A stretch of 64,000 bases of DNA, taken from assembly GCA_002694745.1 (NCBI GenBank), contig NZMY01000029.1, positions 62,001 through 126,000 of the forward strand, in the 5' to 3' direction. Of the stretch, positions 52,577 to 64,000 are shown piece by piece (within the stretch, counting starts at the first letter, position 1; each line of letters begins with the position of its first letter). Source of the DNA: Croceicoccus sp. Lineage in GTDB: Bacteria > Pseudomonadota > Alphaproteobacteria > Sphingomonadales > Sphingomonadaceae. Made by a program: the position numbers and the translations under genes. The notes beneath the pieces were generated by a model. The model saw nothing but the letters and a program-made list of their open reading frames with translations. It ran no database searches and was not told the DNA's origin.

Positions 52577-54967
<2,391 letters not shown>

Positions 54968-54978
54968 TCAAGGCCATG

Positions 54979-55003
54979 AAAAAGGCCCGCGCGGCGGCGG
55001 GCC
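54979..55003 (-). terminator. Terminator downstream of PRC-barrel gene
   Basis: ggcccgc/gcgggcc stem; minus strand continues ttttt. Confidence 0.7.
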
Positions 55004-55024
55004 CCTTCCCTTTTCCGCTTTTCG

Positions 55025-55315
55025 TTACGGACGCCGCACGCGGGCATAGTCGATCCGCGAGGCCGCGCCGCCATCGTGGTACACCACGTCCTGATTGCGG
55101 ATTTCGAGATCGTCCGCGGCAATCATCCGGCCATCCTCAAGCCGGACGGCGGCGATGTGTTCCTTCTTCTTGTCGACCAGCAATTCTTCGATCCTGCCAT
55201 AGGAATTGCCCTTGCTGTCGAGCACGGAGAAGCCGCGAATATCCTGTTCCGGGTTGACGAGCGACCAGTCGCCCAGATCCTCGAGTTCGCCGAAGCGGTC
55301 ATGTGTGTCGTTCAT
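55025..55315 (-). CDS. PRC-barrel domain protein
   Basis: DIRGFSVLDSKGNSYGRIEELLVDKKKEHIAAVRLEDGRMIAADDLEIRNQDVVY. Confidence 0.8.
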   Translation of the reverse strand: MNDTHDRFGELEDLGDWSLVNPEQDIRGFSVLDSKGNSYGRIEELLVDKKKEHIAAVRLEDGRMIAADDLEIRNQDVVYHDGGAASRIDYARVRRP

Positions 55316-55338
55316 GTCGTAATCCTTTCCCGGCGCGC

Positions 55339-55872
55339 TCAGGCGCCCTGCAATATCTCGATATTGGCTTCGTCGACGATCATGAACGCCGCCTGGTCCG
55401 CGATCACGTCCAGCGTATCCTGATCGAGCGGAACGCCTTCGACATCCGACACGGCGCCGCCTTCGTGGATCCGGCCGCCCGAAATCATCAGCTGCTGTCC
55501 GGCGTTGATGTCCAACGGCACTTCGCGCGGTTCGTCGATGATGATGGCGAACATGCGCGCGCCGTCGTTCTGCACCCAGAAGCCGCGATCGGTGAGCGGG
55601 CCGTCGACGCCGACTTCGCCGGTGAAGGTCTGCCCGATATAGGCCTGCGGCTGGGCCAGTATGGCGGCCAGCGTCATGGGACCGGCGGGGTCCATCGCAG
55701 ACTGGTCGACCGTGTCGAGCGTTCCGGCAGGCGCGGTGGCGACGGCGTCCTCGTCCACGACATTGTCATTGCCCGACGACAGCCACCAGATGAGCAAAAC
55801 CACGAGGATGGCGGCGAGCAAGAGCCAGAGCCATGTCCGGGACGATTTCTTTTCTACGGGAATTTCAGCCAT
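55339..55872 (-). CDS. Single-TM hypothetical protein
   Basis: TM WLWLLLAAILVVLLIWWL; OB-like domain ILAQPQAYIGQTFTGEVGVDGPLTDRGFWVQNDG. Confidence 0.72.
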   Translation of the reverse strand: MAEIPVEKKSSRTWLWLLLAAILVVLLIWWLSSGNDNVVDEDAVATAPAGTLDTVDQSAMDPAGPMTLAAILAQPQAYIGQTFTGEVGVDGPLTDRGFWVQNDGARMFAIIIDEPREVPLDINAGQQLMISGGRIHEGGAVSDVEGVPLDQDTLDVIADQAAFMIVDEANIEILQGA

Positions 55873-56065
55873 GCTCGTTCTCCTCCGCGCGGTATGCGCA
55901 TTAACGGAGCGAGTGGCGCACGGTAACGTTCCGAGATAATCCCGGTCAGGGGCGTATTAGCCGATTATCGGGGCATATCGGCACGCGCCCCGCCCCCCGC
56001 GTGCGTGACCGAGCGGTCGGGCGCGGGGGATCGGGGCGGTGTCCGGCCAATCGTTCAGTCGCCCG

Positions 56066-56257
56066 TTAAGGCTGGGCGAAGAACCACATCACCACGATGG
56101 CCAGCATCAGCGCTACCATGCCTGCGGCGACATGTCCCCAGTCGACATGGGGCGCGTGGATGTGCCAGTGCGGATGTGCGTGGGGCCCTGCGATATTGGC
56201 GGGGCGGCCGGGCGGCTCGACTCTGCGGGCGGCCCTTGGTGCATGCGAGATGCGCAT
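56066..56257 (-). CDS. Small His-rich single-TM protein (63 aa)
   Basis: AHPHWHIHAPHVDWGHVAAGMVALMLAIVVMWFFAQP; GGAGGAG RBS just upstream of ATG 56257. Confidence 0.6.
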   Translation of the reverse strand: MRISHAPRAARRVEPPGRPANIAGPHAHPHWHIHAPHVDWGHVAAGMVALMLAIVVMWFFAQP

Positions 56258-56438
56258 GATCTCCTCCTTTGCGTTGCTACGCTGTGTCAGCGCGGCTCCA
56301 ACCTATGGAGTCGTCGATCATGCCGTTATACGCCTCTTCAGCGGCGAAGGACAGTTCTTGAAGCGCAGAACGAACACCGCCCCGACCCGCGTTTCGGCGG
56401 GCCGGGGCGGCATCATTTCAGAGATTTATGTCAGGCGT

Positions 56439-58787
56439 TCAGAAGCGCACCCCGGCCATTACGCCCCACACGCGCGGTTCGTTGATCATGGCGGTGAGAT
56501 TGTTGAAATCGATCCCGCTGACCGCGCTCTTGTCGTTGGTGACGTTGCGCACGAAGGCGGCCAGTTCATAGCTGTCGCTCTGCCAGCCGGCGCGCACGCC
56601 GCCTTCGAGCAGTTGCTTGTCCTGGAACTCGACCGATTCATACAGGAAGAAATTGATGCGCGAGCGATAGGCCCAGTCGGTCATCGCATAGATCTCTCCG
56701 TCGCCGACCGGCACGCCGTAGCGCGCAGTCCAGTTGGCGATCCAGCGCGGCGACTGCGGCAAGCGGTTGCCGTCGATATTGACGATCGCCGCCGCGAAGG
56801 GCGCCGCCGGGACCACGACCGGATCGAGCACGGTGCACAGCGAGACATCGGGGAACGTATCGACCCGCGTGCCGCCGCACGCCGCGGAGGTCAGGCCCTC
56901 GTCCCGGATCTCGGTATGGTTGTAGCTGAGACCCGCGGTCAGCGTCAGCCCGGTGACGGGCGCGAGCTGTGCGTCGAGTTCGAAGCCATAGCCGCGCACA
57001 TTGTCGGCATTGATCAGGCGGTTTGCGTTCACGTCGCCGCCCACGGCGGTCAGCTGCGCATCGTTCAGGTCATAGTAGAAGCCCGACAGGTTGACGCGCG
57101 CGCGTCCGTCCCACGCGGTGGTCTTGATCCCGGCCTCGTACGAGGTGATCGTTTCGGAATCGGCCACCGACACGCCGTCCTCCAGCGGAGTTGGGGTTGC
57201 GGGCGGGAACAGGATGCGGCCCTGGATGCTGGGCGCGCGATAGCCGCGCGCGACGCGGGCATAGAGGTTGACGTCGGGGTTCACCTCGTAACCCACGCTG
57301 GCGTCCCAGGTGATCGTGTCGTCGCTGACGTCGCGGGTGACGGTGCCCAGCGGGCTCTGCAGGAAGGCGGGGAACTGCGTATCCTTGCTGCGCGTCACGG
57401 TGAAATCGCGGCTGTCGTCGTTGTAACGCACGCCGCCCGTCACGCTCAGCTGGTCGGTCAGGTCGTAGGTGACCGATCCGAACACGCCGTATGCCTTGCT
57501 GTCCTGACGCTGGCTGACGAAGATGTTGACCCCGCCCGGCGCATTCAGCCCGTCGCCCAGCGTCGAGTAGTTCTCGCTGACGATGTCGAGCCCTTCGTCG
57601 AAATAGAAGAAGCCGGCCTGATAGCTGAGCGGTCCGCTGCCATTGCTGGCGATGCGCAGTTCCTGCGTGAACTGTTCGAGATCGGGGACCGAGTCGCGCG
57701 TTTCGGCGGTGAAGGGAATGTCGCCCGGCCCGTAGAGTGCGGGCGGCAGGAAATTGGCGCCGAAGCCGCCGTCGACATCGCCGACCGAGGTCGATTCGCC
57801 GTGCCAGTAGCTGGTGACCGAGATCAGCGAGACCGGACCGAGGTCGTAGGTCATGCGGGCCGAGAGGTTCTGCGTCTTGACCGTCTGTTCGTTCTGGCCG
57901 TCGACCGAAATGGAATCGCGGTCGAAATTCTCGTTCAGGGCGGGCTCGCCGCGGGTGAAATTATTGGCGCGGAACAGGCGGGCCGTCCCGTCGAGATCGC
58001 GGAACTGGCCGGTCAGCAGCACTTCGAAATCGTCGCTGGGCTGGATCAGCGCCTGCAGGCGGAAGGCGAAATCCTCATACCCGCCAAACGCGTCCTCGGT
58101 CGTGCCAGAGGGGAGCACGTTGTCGACCCAGTCGTCCTGACGCTGATACAGGGCGGAAACGCGCAGCGAGACATTCTCGCCCGCAGGCACGGTGACCGCG
58201 CCCTCGGCGTTCACCGCGTTGAAGCGGCCATAGGAAACCTGCCCGTAGCCGCCGAAGTCATAGCCGGGCTTGACCGTGTCGAACTTGACGATGCCGGCGG
58301 GGGTGTTGCGCCCGAACAGCGTGCCCTGCGGGCCGCGCAGAACCTCGACCTGCTGCATATCGAAGACGGGAAAGCCCTTGAGGATCGGGTTTTCGAGGAC
58401 GACGTCGTCATAGACGAGGCTGACCGGCTGCGATGCGTTGAAGTCGAAATCGGTGTTGCCGAGGCCGCGAATGTAGAAGCGCGGGAAGGTGCGGCCGAAC
58501 GAGGATTCGATCAGCAGGCTGGGCACGCGGCCAGACAGCGCGCGGATGTCCTGACCGCTGGCGGTGATCGCCTCGAGCGTGCCATCGTCGATGACGGTGA
58601 CCGAGATCGGCACGTCCTGGATGTTTTCCTCGCGCCGCTGCGCGGTGACGATGATGTCGCCGAGGCCTTCGGGCGCATCGGCATAATTCTGCGTCGTGTC
58701 CTGCGCGGCGGCAGGCATGGCGATCCCGCCGCCCAGCAGCGCGGTTGTCGCGAGGAGAAGATGAGCGCGATTGAACATTGGAAGCAT
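56439..58787 (-). CDS. TonB-dependent receptor
   Basis: Plug: DIIVTAQRREENIQDVPISVTVIDDGTLEAITASGQDIRALSGRVPSLLIESSFGR; 782 aa with C-terminal beta-barrel F. Confidence 0.93.
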   Translation of the reverse strand: MLPMFNRAHLLLATTALLGGGIAMPAAAQDTTQNYADAPEGLGDIIVTAQRREENIQDVPISVTVIDDGTLEAITASGQDIRALSGRVPSLLIESSFGRTFPRFYIRGLGNTDFDFNASQPVSLVYDDVVLENPILKGFPVFDMQQVEVLRGPQGTLFGRNTPAGIVKFDTVKPGYDFGGYGQVSYGRFNAVNAEGAVTVPAGENVSLRVSALYQRQDDWVDNVLPSGTTEDAFGGYEDFAFRLQALIQPSDDFEVLLTGQFRDLDGTARLFRANNFTRGEPALNENFDRDSISVDGQNEQTVKTQNLSARMTYDLGPVSLISVTSYWHGESTSVGDVDGGFGANFLPPALYGPGDIPFTAETRDSVPDLEQFTQELRIASNGSGPLSYQAGFFYFDEGLDIVSENYSTLGDGLNAPGGVNIFVSQRQDSKAYGVFGSVTYDLTDQLSVTGGVRYNDDSRDFTVTRSKDTQFPAFLQSPLGTVTRDVSDDTITWDASVGYEVNPDVNLYARVARGYRAPSIQGRILFPPATPTPLEDGVSVADSETITSYEAGIKTTAWDGRARVNLSGFYYDLNDAQLTAVGGDVNANRLINADNVRGYGFELDAQLAPVTGLTLTAGLSYNHTEIRDEGLTSAACGGTRVDTFPDVSLCTVLDPVVVPAAPFAAAIVNIDGNRLPQSPRWIANWTARYGVPVGDGEIYAMTDWAYRSRINFFLYESVEFQDKQLLEGGVRAGWQSDSYELAAFVRNVTNDKSAVSGIDFNNLTAMINEPRVWGVMAGVRF

Positions 58788-58937
58788 TCCCGGCCAAAGT
58801 GGAAACCAGCGGCCGGGGACCCGTTCGATCCCGCTTTCAGGCGCGCCCGACCGAGGGGCGCATTGCTATCGGGAATACGCGCCGGTCAATGCGCCTATTG
58901 TGCAAATGCGAAGAAGCCACACGCATTGTGACTGTTT

Positions 58938-58953
58938 GGTTACACTGGTAACC
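58938..58953. promoter_or_regulatory. Operator-like inverted repeat upstream of TonB receptor gene
   Basis: ggttac-actg-gtaacc, about 150 bp upstream of the receptor start. Confidence 0.4.
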
Positions 58954-59021
58954 GGCGGGCAATATCGGGACGGGCGGCGGTGCGGATCGGCGCCGCCGGT
59001 TTGGCCTGTTTTTGACTTGTC

Positions 59022-60353
59022 CTACTGCCCCTTGGCCATCAGCGTCAGCGCGGACTGCGCCAGCACGGTCGCGCCGGTCTGGACCACCGCATCGGCGTCG
59101 GGCGCCCAGAACGGGCTGTGGAGCGAGGGCAGCGTCATCTCGCCCGCTTCGGACTTGGCCCAGTTCTCGGCCGGTACGCCGCCGACCCAGAAGATCAGCG
59201 ACTGGATGTTTTCCGGATCCTCGCGGCGATAGCGGCTGAAATCCTCGCCCCCCATCACGGCGGGGGTTTCGATGACCCGCTGCTCGCCGAAGGTCGATTG
59301 CATGACGGGGATCAGCCGCTCGACCAGTTCGGGATTGTTGTAGGTGGCGGGCGTGAAGGCCGGGTCGATGGTGACGGTCGGCATCTTGTCCTCGGGCATG
59401 CCGGAGGCGATCGCCTCGCCGCGCGCGATGCGCTCGATGCCCTTCAGCAGACCGTCGCGCGAGGCGTCGGAATAGCTGCGCACCGTCAGCTGCAGCTTCA
59501 CCTCGTCGGGGATGATGTTGTGCTTGGCGCCGCCATGGATTGCGCCGACGGTGACGACCGCGGGGTCCTGCGGGTTCTGCTCGCGGCTCACGAGCGTCTG
59601 CAGGCGGGTCACGATCGCGCTGGCCAGCACGACCGGGTCTTTCGTGGTGTGCGGATAGGCACCGTGGCCGCCGACGCCGGGAATGGTGACATCGACCGAA
59701 TCGACATTGGCGAGCGCATAGCCCGAGGCATAGCCGACGACGCCCGCCGGGATCTGCGCGGCATCGTGGAAGGCGATGGCGTAATCGGGTTTCGGGAAAC
59801 GGTCGTAGAGGCCGTCTTCCAGCATGGCGACCGCGCCCTCGCCCACTTCCTCGCCGGGCTGGCCGATCACGACCAGCGTGCCGCTCCATTCGTCCTTGCG
59901 TTCGGACAGCTGCCGCGCCGCGCCGATCAGCCCTGCCATATGCGTGTCATGGCCGCAGGCGTGCATCACACCGCTTTCGACGCCCGAGCGCGCGGTGGCG
60001 GTGACCTTCGAGGCATAGGGCAGCCCCGTCTGTTCGGTCACGGGCAGCGCGTCCATGTCGGCGCGGAGCAGCACGGTGGGGCCCGCGCCGTTCTTCATCA
60101 CCGCGACGACGCCGGTTTCGCCCACGCCCTGCGTCACGTCATAGCCCATGTCCGTCAGCAGACCCGCCAGCCGCGCCGCGGTCTGCGTTTCCTGCATCGA
60201 CAGTTCGGGATTGGCGTGAAGCTCGCGGTAAAGCTCCATCAGCTCGGGCATGTCACGCTCAATGCTTTCGCTCAGGCTTTGGGCGGCGGCGGGGCTTGCG
60301 AAGGCCAGCGTGGATGCGGCGGCGAGCGAGGCTGCGATGGTTTTGATGTGCAT
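59022..60353 (-). CDS. Secreted M20-family amidohydrolase
   Basis: Signal peptide MHIKTIAASLAAASTLAFASPAAAQ; VLLRADMDALPV, MHACGHDTHMAGLIGA, GGEDFSRY; start corrected to 60353. Confidence 0.92.
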   Translation of the reverse strand: MHIKTIAASLAAASTLAFASPAAAQSLSESIERDMPELMELYRELHANPELSMQETQTAARLAGLLTDMGYDVTQGVGETGVVAVMKNGAGPTVLLRADMDALPVTEQTGLPYASKVTATARSGVESGVMHACGHDTHMAGLIGAARQLSERKDEWSGTLVVIGQPGEEVGEGAVAMLEDGLYDRFPKPDYAIAFHDAAQIPAGVVGYASGYALANVDSVDVTIPGVGGHGAYPHTTKDPVVLASAIVTRLQTLVSREQNPQDPAVVTVGAIHGGAKHNIIPDEVKLQLTVRSYSDASRDGLLKGIERIARGEAIASGMPEDKMPTVTIDPAFTPATYNNPELVERLIPVMQSTFGEQRVIETPAVMGGEDFSRYRREDPENIQSLIFWVGGVPAENWAKSEAGEMTLPSLHSPFWAPDADAVVQTGATVLAQSALTLMAKGQ

Positions 60354-60412
60354 GATGAGGACGATAGCGCGGCGGCGGCATGTTGCAAGCCCGCGCCGGA
60401 CGGAGATGTGCG

Positions 60413-61048
60413 TCAGGCGAGCGATGGGGCGAAACGGATCGGCGCGTCGCCTTCGGCCCAGGGCTGGTGGCGGACCATGATCGCCTTGAACAGCGGCGAT
60501 TCGAGGTGGCCCGACAGCCATTTGCGCAGATGCGGCATGGGCAGCGCGCCGAACCAGTCGCGGTCGACCGCGGCGAACTGGCGCACGAAGGGGAAGATCG
60601 CGGCGTCGGTCAGCCCTCGCTTCGCCCCGCAGAGCTGGCCGTTCACGGCGAGCCTGTCGTCCAGCTCGCCGAGGAAGCCCAGCGCGCTTTCGCGGTGCGC
60701 GAGCGAGTCCGAACCGTGGCGGTCGGGGTATTTGTAGCGGTCGAGATCGTGCTTGAAGGGGCCGTCACTGGCCGCGATCAGGTCCTTGTCGTCGCGTTCC
60801 AGCCAGCCTTCTGGGTCGCTATGGGACAGCGACCAGCGCATGATGTCGATGCTCTCGTCGATCACAGCTTCATCCTGCGGCACCAGCACCGGGACCGTGC
60901 CCTTGGGCGAGGCCGCCAGCAAGGCGTCGGGCTTGTTCGACAACTTCACCTCGCGCAGTTCGCAGGCCGTGCCGCTGATCGCCAGCGCCAGCCGCGCGCG
61001 CATCGCATAGGGGCAGCGGCGGAAGCTGTAGAGGACGGGGTCAGCCAT
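60413..61048 (-). CDS. Glutathione S-transferase-like protein
   Basis: [26 protein letters not shown]...[10 protein letters not shown]; start corrected to 61048. Confidence 0.87.
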   Translation of the reverse strand: MADPVLYSFRRCPYAMRARLALAISGTACELREVKLSNKPDALLAASPKGTVPVLVPQDEAVIDESIDIMRWSLSHSDPEGWLERDDKDLIAASDGPFKHDLDRYKYPDRHGSDSLAHRESALGFLGELDDRLAVNGQLCGAKRGLTDAAIFPFVRQFAAVDRDWFGALPMPHLRKWLSGHLESPLFKAIMVRHQPWAEGDAPIRFAPSLA

Positions 61049-62021
61049 TCTCCTTCTCCAGAACCGCGCCGACATGCGCCATGCCGCGCGTCGCAGCCAG
61101 GGTCTCCTGCCTTTGGCGTTCGCGATAGGCGGCACGCTGTTCGTCGCTGCGCTCATCATGGCAGGCGGGGCAGCTGACGCCTTCCTCATAGAGCGGCGAG
61201 GCCATGTCGGCGTCGCTGACCGGGCGGCGGCAGGCGTGGCACAGGCCATAGCTGCCTTGCGCGAGTCCGTGCGCCACGGTGACGCGCTGGTCGAACACGA
61301 AGCATTCGCCGCGCCACAGGCTTTCGTCCTCGGGCACAGTTTCCAGATATTTGAGGATGCCGCCCTTGAGGTGAAAGACCTCGTCCACGCCCTCCTGCTT
61401 CAGGAAAGCGGTCGATTTCTCGCAGCGGATGCCGCCGGTGCAGAACATCGCGACTTTGGGTGCTTTTCCCTCCTGAAGCCGGCCCTCCCCCAGCAGGCGG
61501 TCGCGTTCGGCGCGGAACCAGGCGGGGAAGTCGCGGAAGCTGGCGGTCTTGGGGTCGATGGCGCGGTCGAACGTGCCGACCGCCACCTCGTAATCGTTGC
61601 GCGTGTCGATCACGATCGTGTCGGGATCGGCGATCAGCGCGTTCCAGTCCTGCGGCTCGACATAGGTGCCGACGCTGCGGTTGGGGTCGATACCGGGCTG
61701 GCCCATGGTCACGATCTCGCGCTTCAGCCGCACCTTCATGCGGTGGAACGGCATGGACGCGGCGGTCGAGAACTTGACGTCGAGCGCCGCGCAGCCGGGC
61801 AGCGCGCGGATATGGTCCAGCACCGCGGCGATGGCGGGTTCGGTGCCCGCGATGGTGCCATTGATCCCCTCGCCCGCCAGCAGCAGCGTGCCGCGCACGC
61901 CGTTTGCGCGGCACACACCCTCAAGCGGAGCCTGCAGCGCGGCGGGATCGTCGAAGCGCGTAAAGCGGTAGAGCGCCGCGACGGTGAGCGGCGGGATGGA
62001 ATCGCGGGATGGCGTGGTCAT
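61041..62021 (-). CDS. trhO: tRNA uridine(34) hydroxylase (rhodanese-type, TrhO/YceA)
   Basis: [16 protein letters not shown], rhodanese loop [14 protein letters not shown]; start corrected to 62021; 8-bp overlap with GST gene. Confidence 0.9.
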   Translation of the reverse strand: MTTPSRDSIPPLTVAALYRFTRFDDPAALQAPLEGVCRANGVRGTLLLAGEGINGTIAGTEPAIAAVLDHIRALPGCAALDVKFSTAASMPFHRMKVRLKREIVTMGQPGIDPNRSVGTYVEPQDWNALIADPDTIVIDTRNDYEVAVGTFDRAIDPKTASFRDFPAWFRAERDRLLGEGRLQEGKAPKVAMFCTGGIRCEKSTAFLKQEGVDEVFHLKGGILKYLETVPEDESLWRGECFVFDQRVTVAHGLAQGSYGLCHACRRPVSDADMASPLYEEGVSCPACHDERSDEQRAAYRERQRQETLAATRGMAHVGAVLEKENG

Positions 62022-62083
62022 GCGCGCCCCATAGCGGCTTGACGCGGCGGCGTCAGCCGCCCGGTGCCCCAGCCGATGCAGTG

Positions 62084-63565
62084 TCAGGCCTTCGCCAGCG
62101 TTTCGGCATCGGCCGGCGACTTGTCGAACACTGTCGTGGTGGGTGCCATGGGGATGGCAAGATCGATATCGCAAACGAGCCCGTCGGGGCGGTAATCGAG
62201 CACGGCCTTGCCGTCGTGCTGCGTCACGAAGCCCTGTTCGATCAGGCGGGTGCCAAAGCCGCGCCTTTCGGGCGACGTAACCGGGGGGCCGCCGGTTTCG
62301 CGCCAGCTGATCGTAAGGCGCTGCGTTTCGTCGTCCTGCGGCTGCACCGTCCAGTCCAGCAGCACGCGCCCTTCGTCATTCGCCAGCGCGCCATATTTGA
62401 TCGCATTGGTGCACAGTTCATGCACCGTCATCGCCAGCGCCACGCCGATCTGCGGGGTCAGCGTTACCAGCGGGCCGTTCATCACGAACCGCTCCGCATC
62501 GCCGCCGGTGGCCGCGCTGATGGCGGTTTCCAGCGTTTCGGACAGTTTCGCCGCCTGCCAGTTCTCACGCGTCAGCAGATCATGCGCCGCGGCCAGCGCG
62601 TGCAGGCGCTGCGCGAAGATGCGCCGTGCCTCGCCGTCGGGGTCGATCTTGCGGAAGGACTGACTGGCAAGGCCCTGCACCACCGCCAGCGTGTTCTTTA
62701 CCCGGTGGTTGAGCTCGTGGATCAGCAGTTCCTGCCGCTTCTGGGCGCGCACGCCCTCGGTCACGTCGTGACCCTGTATGAAGACGCCCGATGCCGTGCC
62801 TTGCTCGTCGAAGATCGGCTGGAAGATGAAGTCGAGGAACAATTGCTCGCGCTTGTCATCGGCCCCGAGGAAGACTTCCTCACCACTGCCGAAATAGGGT
62901 GTGCCGCTGGCCAGCACCTCGTCCAGCAGGTCCACGAAGCCCTGATCGACCACTTCGGGCAGCGCCTCGGCCACCGGCTTGCCGATCAAATCGTCGCGTC
63001 CGACCAGCCGTCGATAGGCGATATTGGCCATCTGGAATTCGTGCCGGGGTCCTTCGGCCACCGCAATGAAACCGGGGGCCTGTTCGAACAGGCGGCGCAG
63101 CCGTTCGGTCTGCGCTTCCAGATCGGTGTTGCGCGCCTGAATCGCGCCCGCACGTTTGACCAGGCCCATCTGGTCGCGCATGCGGCGCAGGCCGTGCAGT
63201 TCGGTGACATCGACCGTATGCTGCAGGATGTATCTGGTCTTGCCGTCCTCGCAGATCGGCGAATGCGTCGCGCTCCAGTATCGCTGCGTCATCGTGCCGT
63301 CGGGTGCCGCGATGTCATAGCGGATCAGCGCGATCTCGTCCGCCTCTCCGCTTTCGATCACATGCATCAGCGAGTCGAGCAGCAGATCGTGGCTTTCGGT
63401 GCCCGGCTCGCTGGGGAAGGCATCGAACATCTTGCGGCCCATGATCGCATCGCGCGAGGACATGGTGACGCGGAGATAGGCGTCGTTCATCCACACGATC
63501 CTGAGATCCGTGTCGAGCACGACATAGGGATTGGGCGAAAGCGAGAAGAGAGCTTTGAAATCCAT
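62084..63565 (-). CDS. PAS-containing HWE-type sensor histidine kinase
   Basis: H-box [43 protein letters not shown]; start corrected to 63565. Confidence 0.88.
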   Translation of the reverse strand: MDFKALFSLSPNPYVVLDTDLRIVWMNDAYLRVTMSSRDAIMGRKMFDAFPSEPGTESHDLLLDSLMHVIESGEADEIALIRYDIAAPDGTMTQRYWSATHSPICEDGKTRYILQHTVDVTELHGLRRMRDQMGLVKRAGAIQARNTDLEAQTERLRRLFEQAPGFIAVAEGPRHEFQMANIAYRRLVGRDDLIGKPVAEALPEVVDQGFVDLLDEVLASGTPYFGSGEEVFLGADDKREQLFLDFIFQPIFDEQGTASGVFIQGHDVTEGVRAQKRQELLIHELNHRVKNTLAVVQGLASQSFRKIDPDGEARRIFAQRLHALAAAHDLLTRENWQAAKLSETLETAISAATGGDAERFVMNGPLVTLTPQIGVALAMTVHELCTNAIKYGALANDEGRVLLDWTVQPQDDETQRLTISWRETGGPPVTSPERRGFGTRLIEQGFVTQHDGKAVLDYRPDGLVCDIDLAIPMAPTTTVFDKSPADAETLAKA

Positions 63566-63746
63566 GGAAAATTGCGTTCCCGAAAACGGAGCGGAACGAC
63601 TGTCGTCGCGGCGCGGCACTGGCCAACAAGCCGCCATGGCGACCGGATGGCTTATGTTGGGATATATTCGGTACAAATGCAACCATACCGGGTTGTCCTG
63701 CGGGCAAGGCCCTTGCGCCGTGACCGGTCCGGTCTAGAATCCGCCG

Positions 63747-64000
63747 ATGGATTTCGACGAACAATTGCGCCGCTATTTCGGCACCGACGATCTGGCCAAC
63801 GTTCCGCCGTCCGCGCGCGAGGCGGGAATCGAGCATATGCGCGTGGATCTGGGCCTTGCCACCCAGCCGTCGGAGCGCTTCGTGCTGTGGGCCCTGCTCT
63901 ATACGCTGGGCGAGGCGCCCGACCTCGATGTCGCATTCAAGGACGAGGGGGAGCGCGAGGCGGCGCGAAATCTGATGGACCTGCTCGGCGCGGCCGGGCA
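63747..64000 (+). CDS. Hypothetical protein, truncated by window end
   Basis: Own translation MDFDEQLRRYFGTDDLANVPPSAREAGIEHMRVDLGLATQPSERFVLWALLYTLGEAPDL..., open to the edge. Confidence 0.6.
   Translation, partial: MDFDEQLRRYFGTDDLANVPPSAREAGIEHMRVDLGLATQPSERFVLWALLYTLGEAPDLDVAFKDEGEREAARNLMDLLGAAG

Overview
GC-rich chromosomal window, most likely from an alphaproteobacterium of the sphingomonad/Erythrobacter type. This assignment rests on gene content and protein style; no database search was run. Main blocks: (1) partial NSS-family symporter, panB, thpR; (2) vitamin B12 uptake operon (btuB-like TonB receptor, btuF, btuC, btuD) on the minus strand behind a recognisable cobalamin riboswitch; (3) TCA block mdh-sucD-sucA-sucB-lpd, with sucC absent from the usual spot; (4) PepSY protein, TRIC-type channel, two tandem paralogous secreted proteins, a GH5-like mannanase; (5) a contiguous minus-strand ribosomal superoperon (str-S10-spc-alpha: rpsL to rplQ) with strong hairpins in several spacers and lineage-type extensions on S5 (RGG-rich) and L3 (acidic); (6) a strikingly AT-rich single-gene insert encoding a KAP-family P-loop NTPase, sitting divergently just upstream of the str operon leader; (7) a varied housekeeping/accessory region (double-HTH protein, TonB, LysR, apaG, two HWE-type sensor kinases, metZ, leuB, recO, ubiK, katG, TonB receptor, M20 amidohydrolase, GST, trhO). 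No rRNA, tRNA, CRISPR array, IS element or prophage was recognised. The best candidates for something under-described are the solitary AT-rich KAP NTPase and the unusually structured RNA of the str operon: a long leader plus a 32-bp rpsL-rpsG stem whose two mismatches are G.U wobbles only in the sense transcript.
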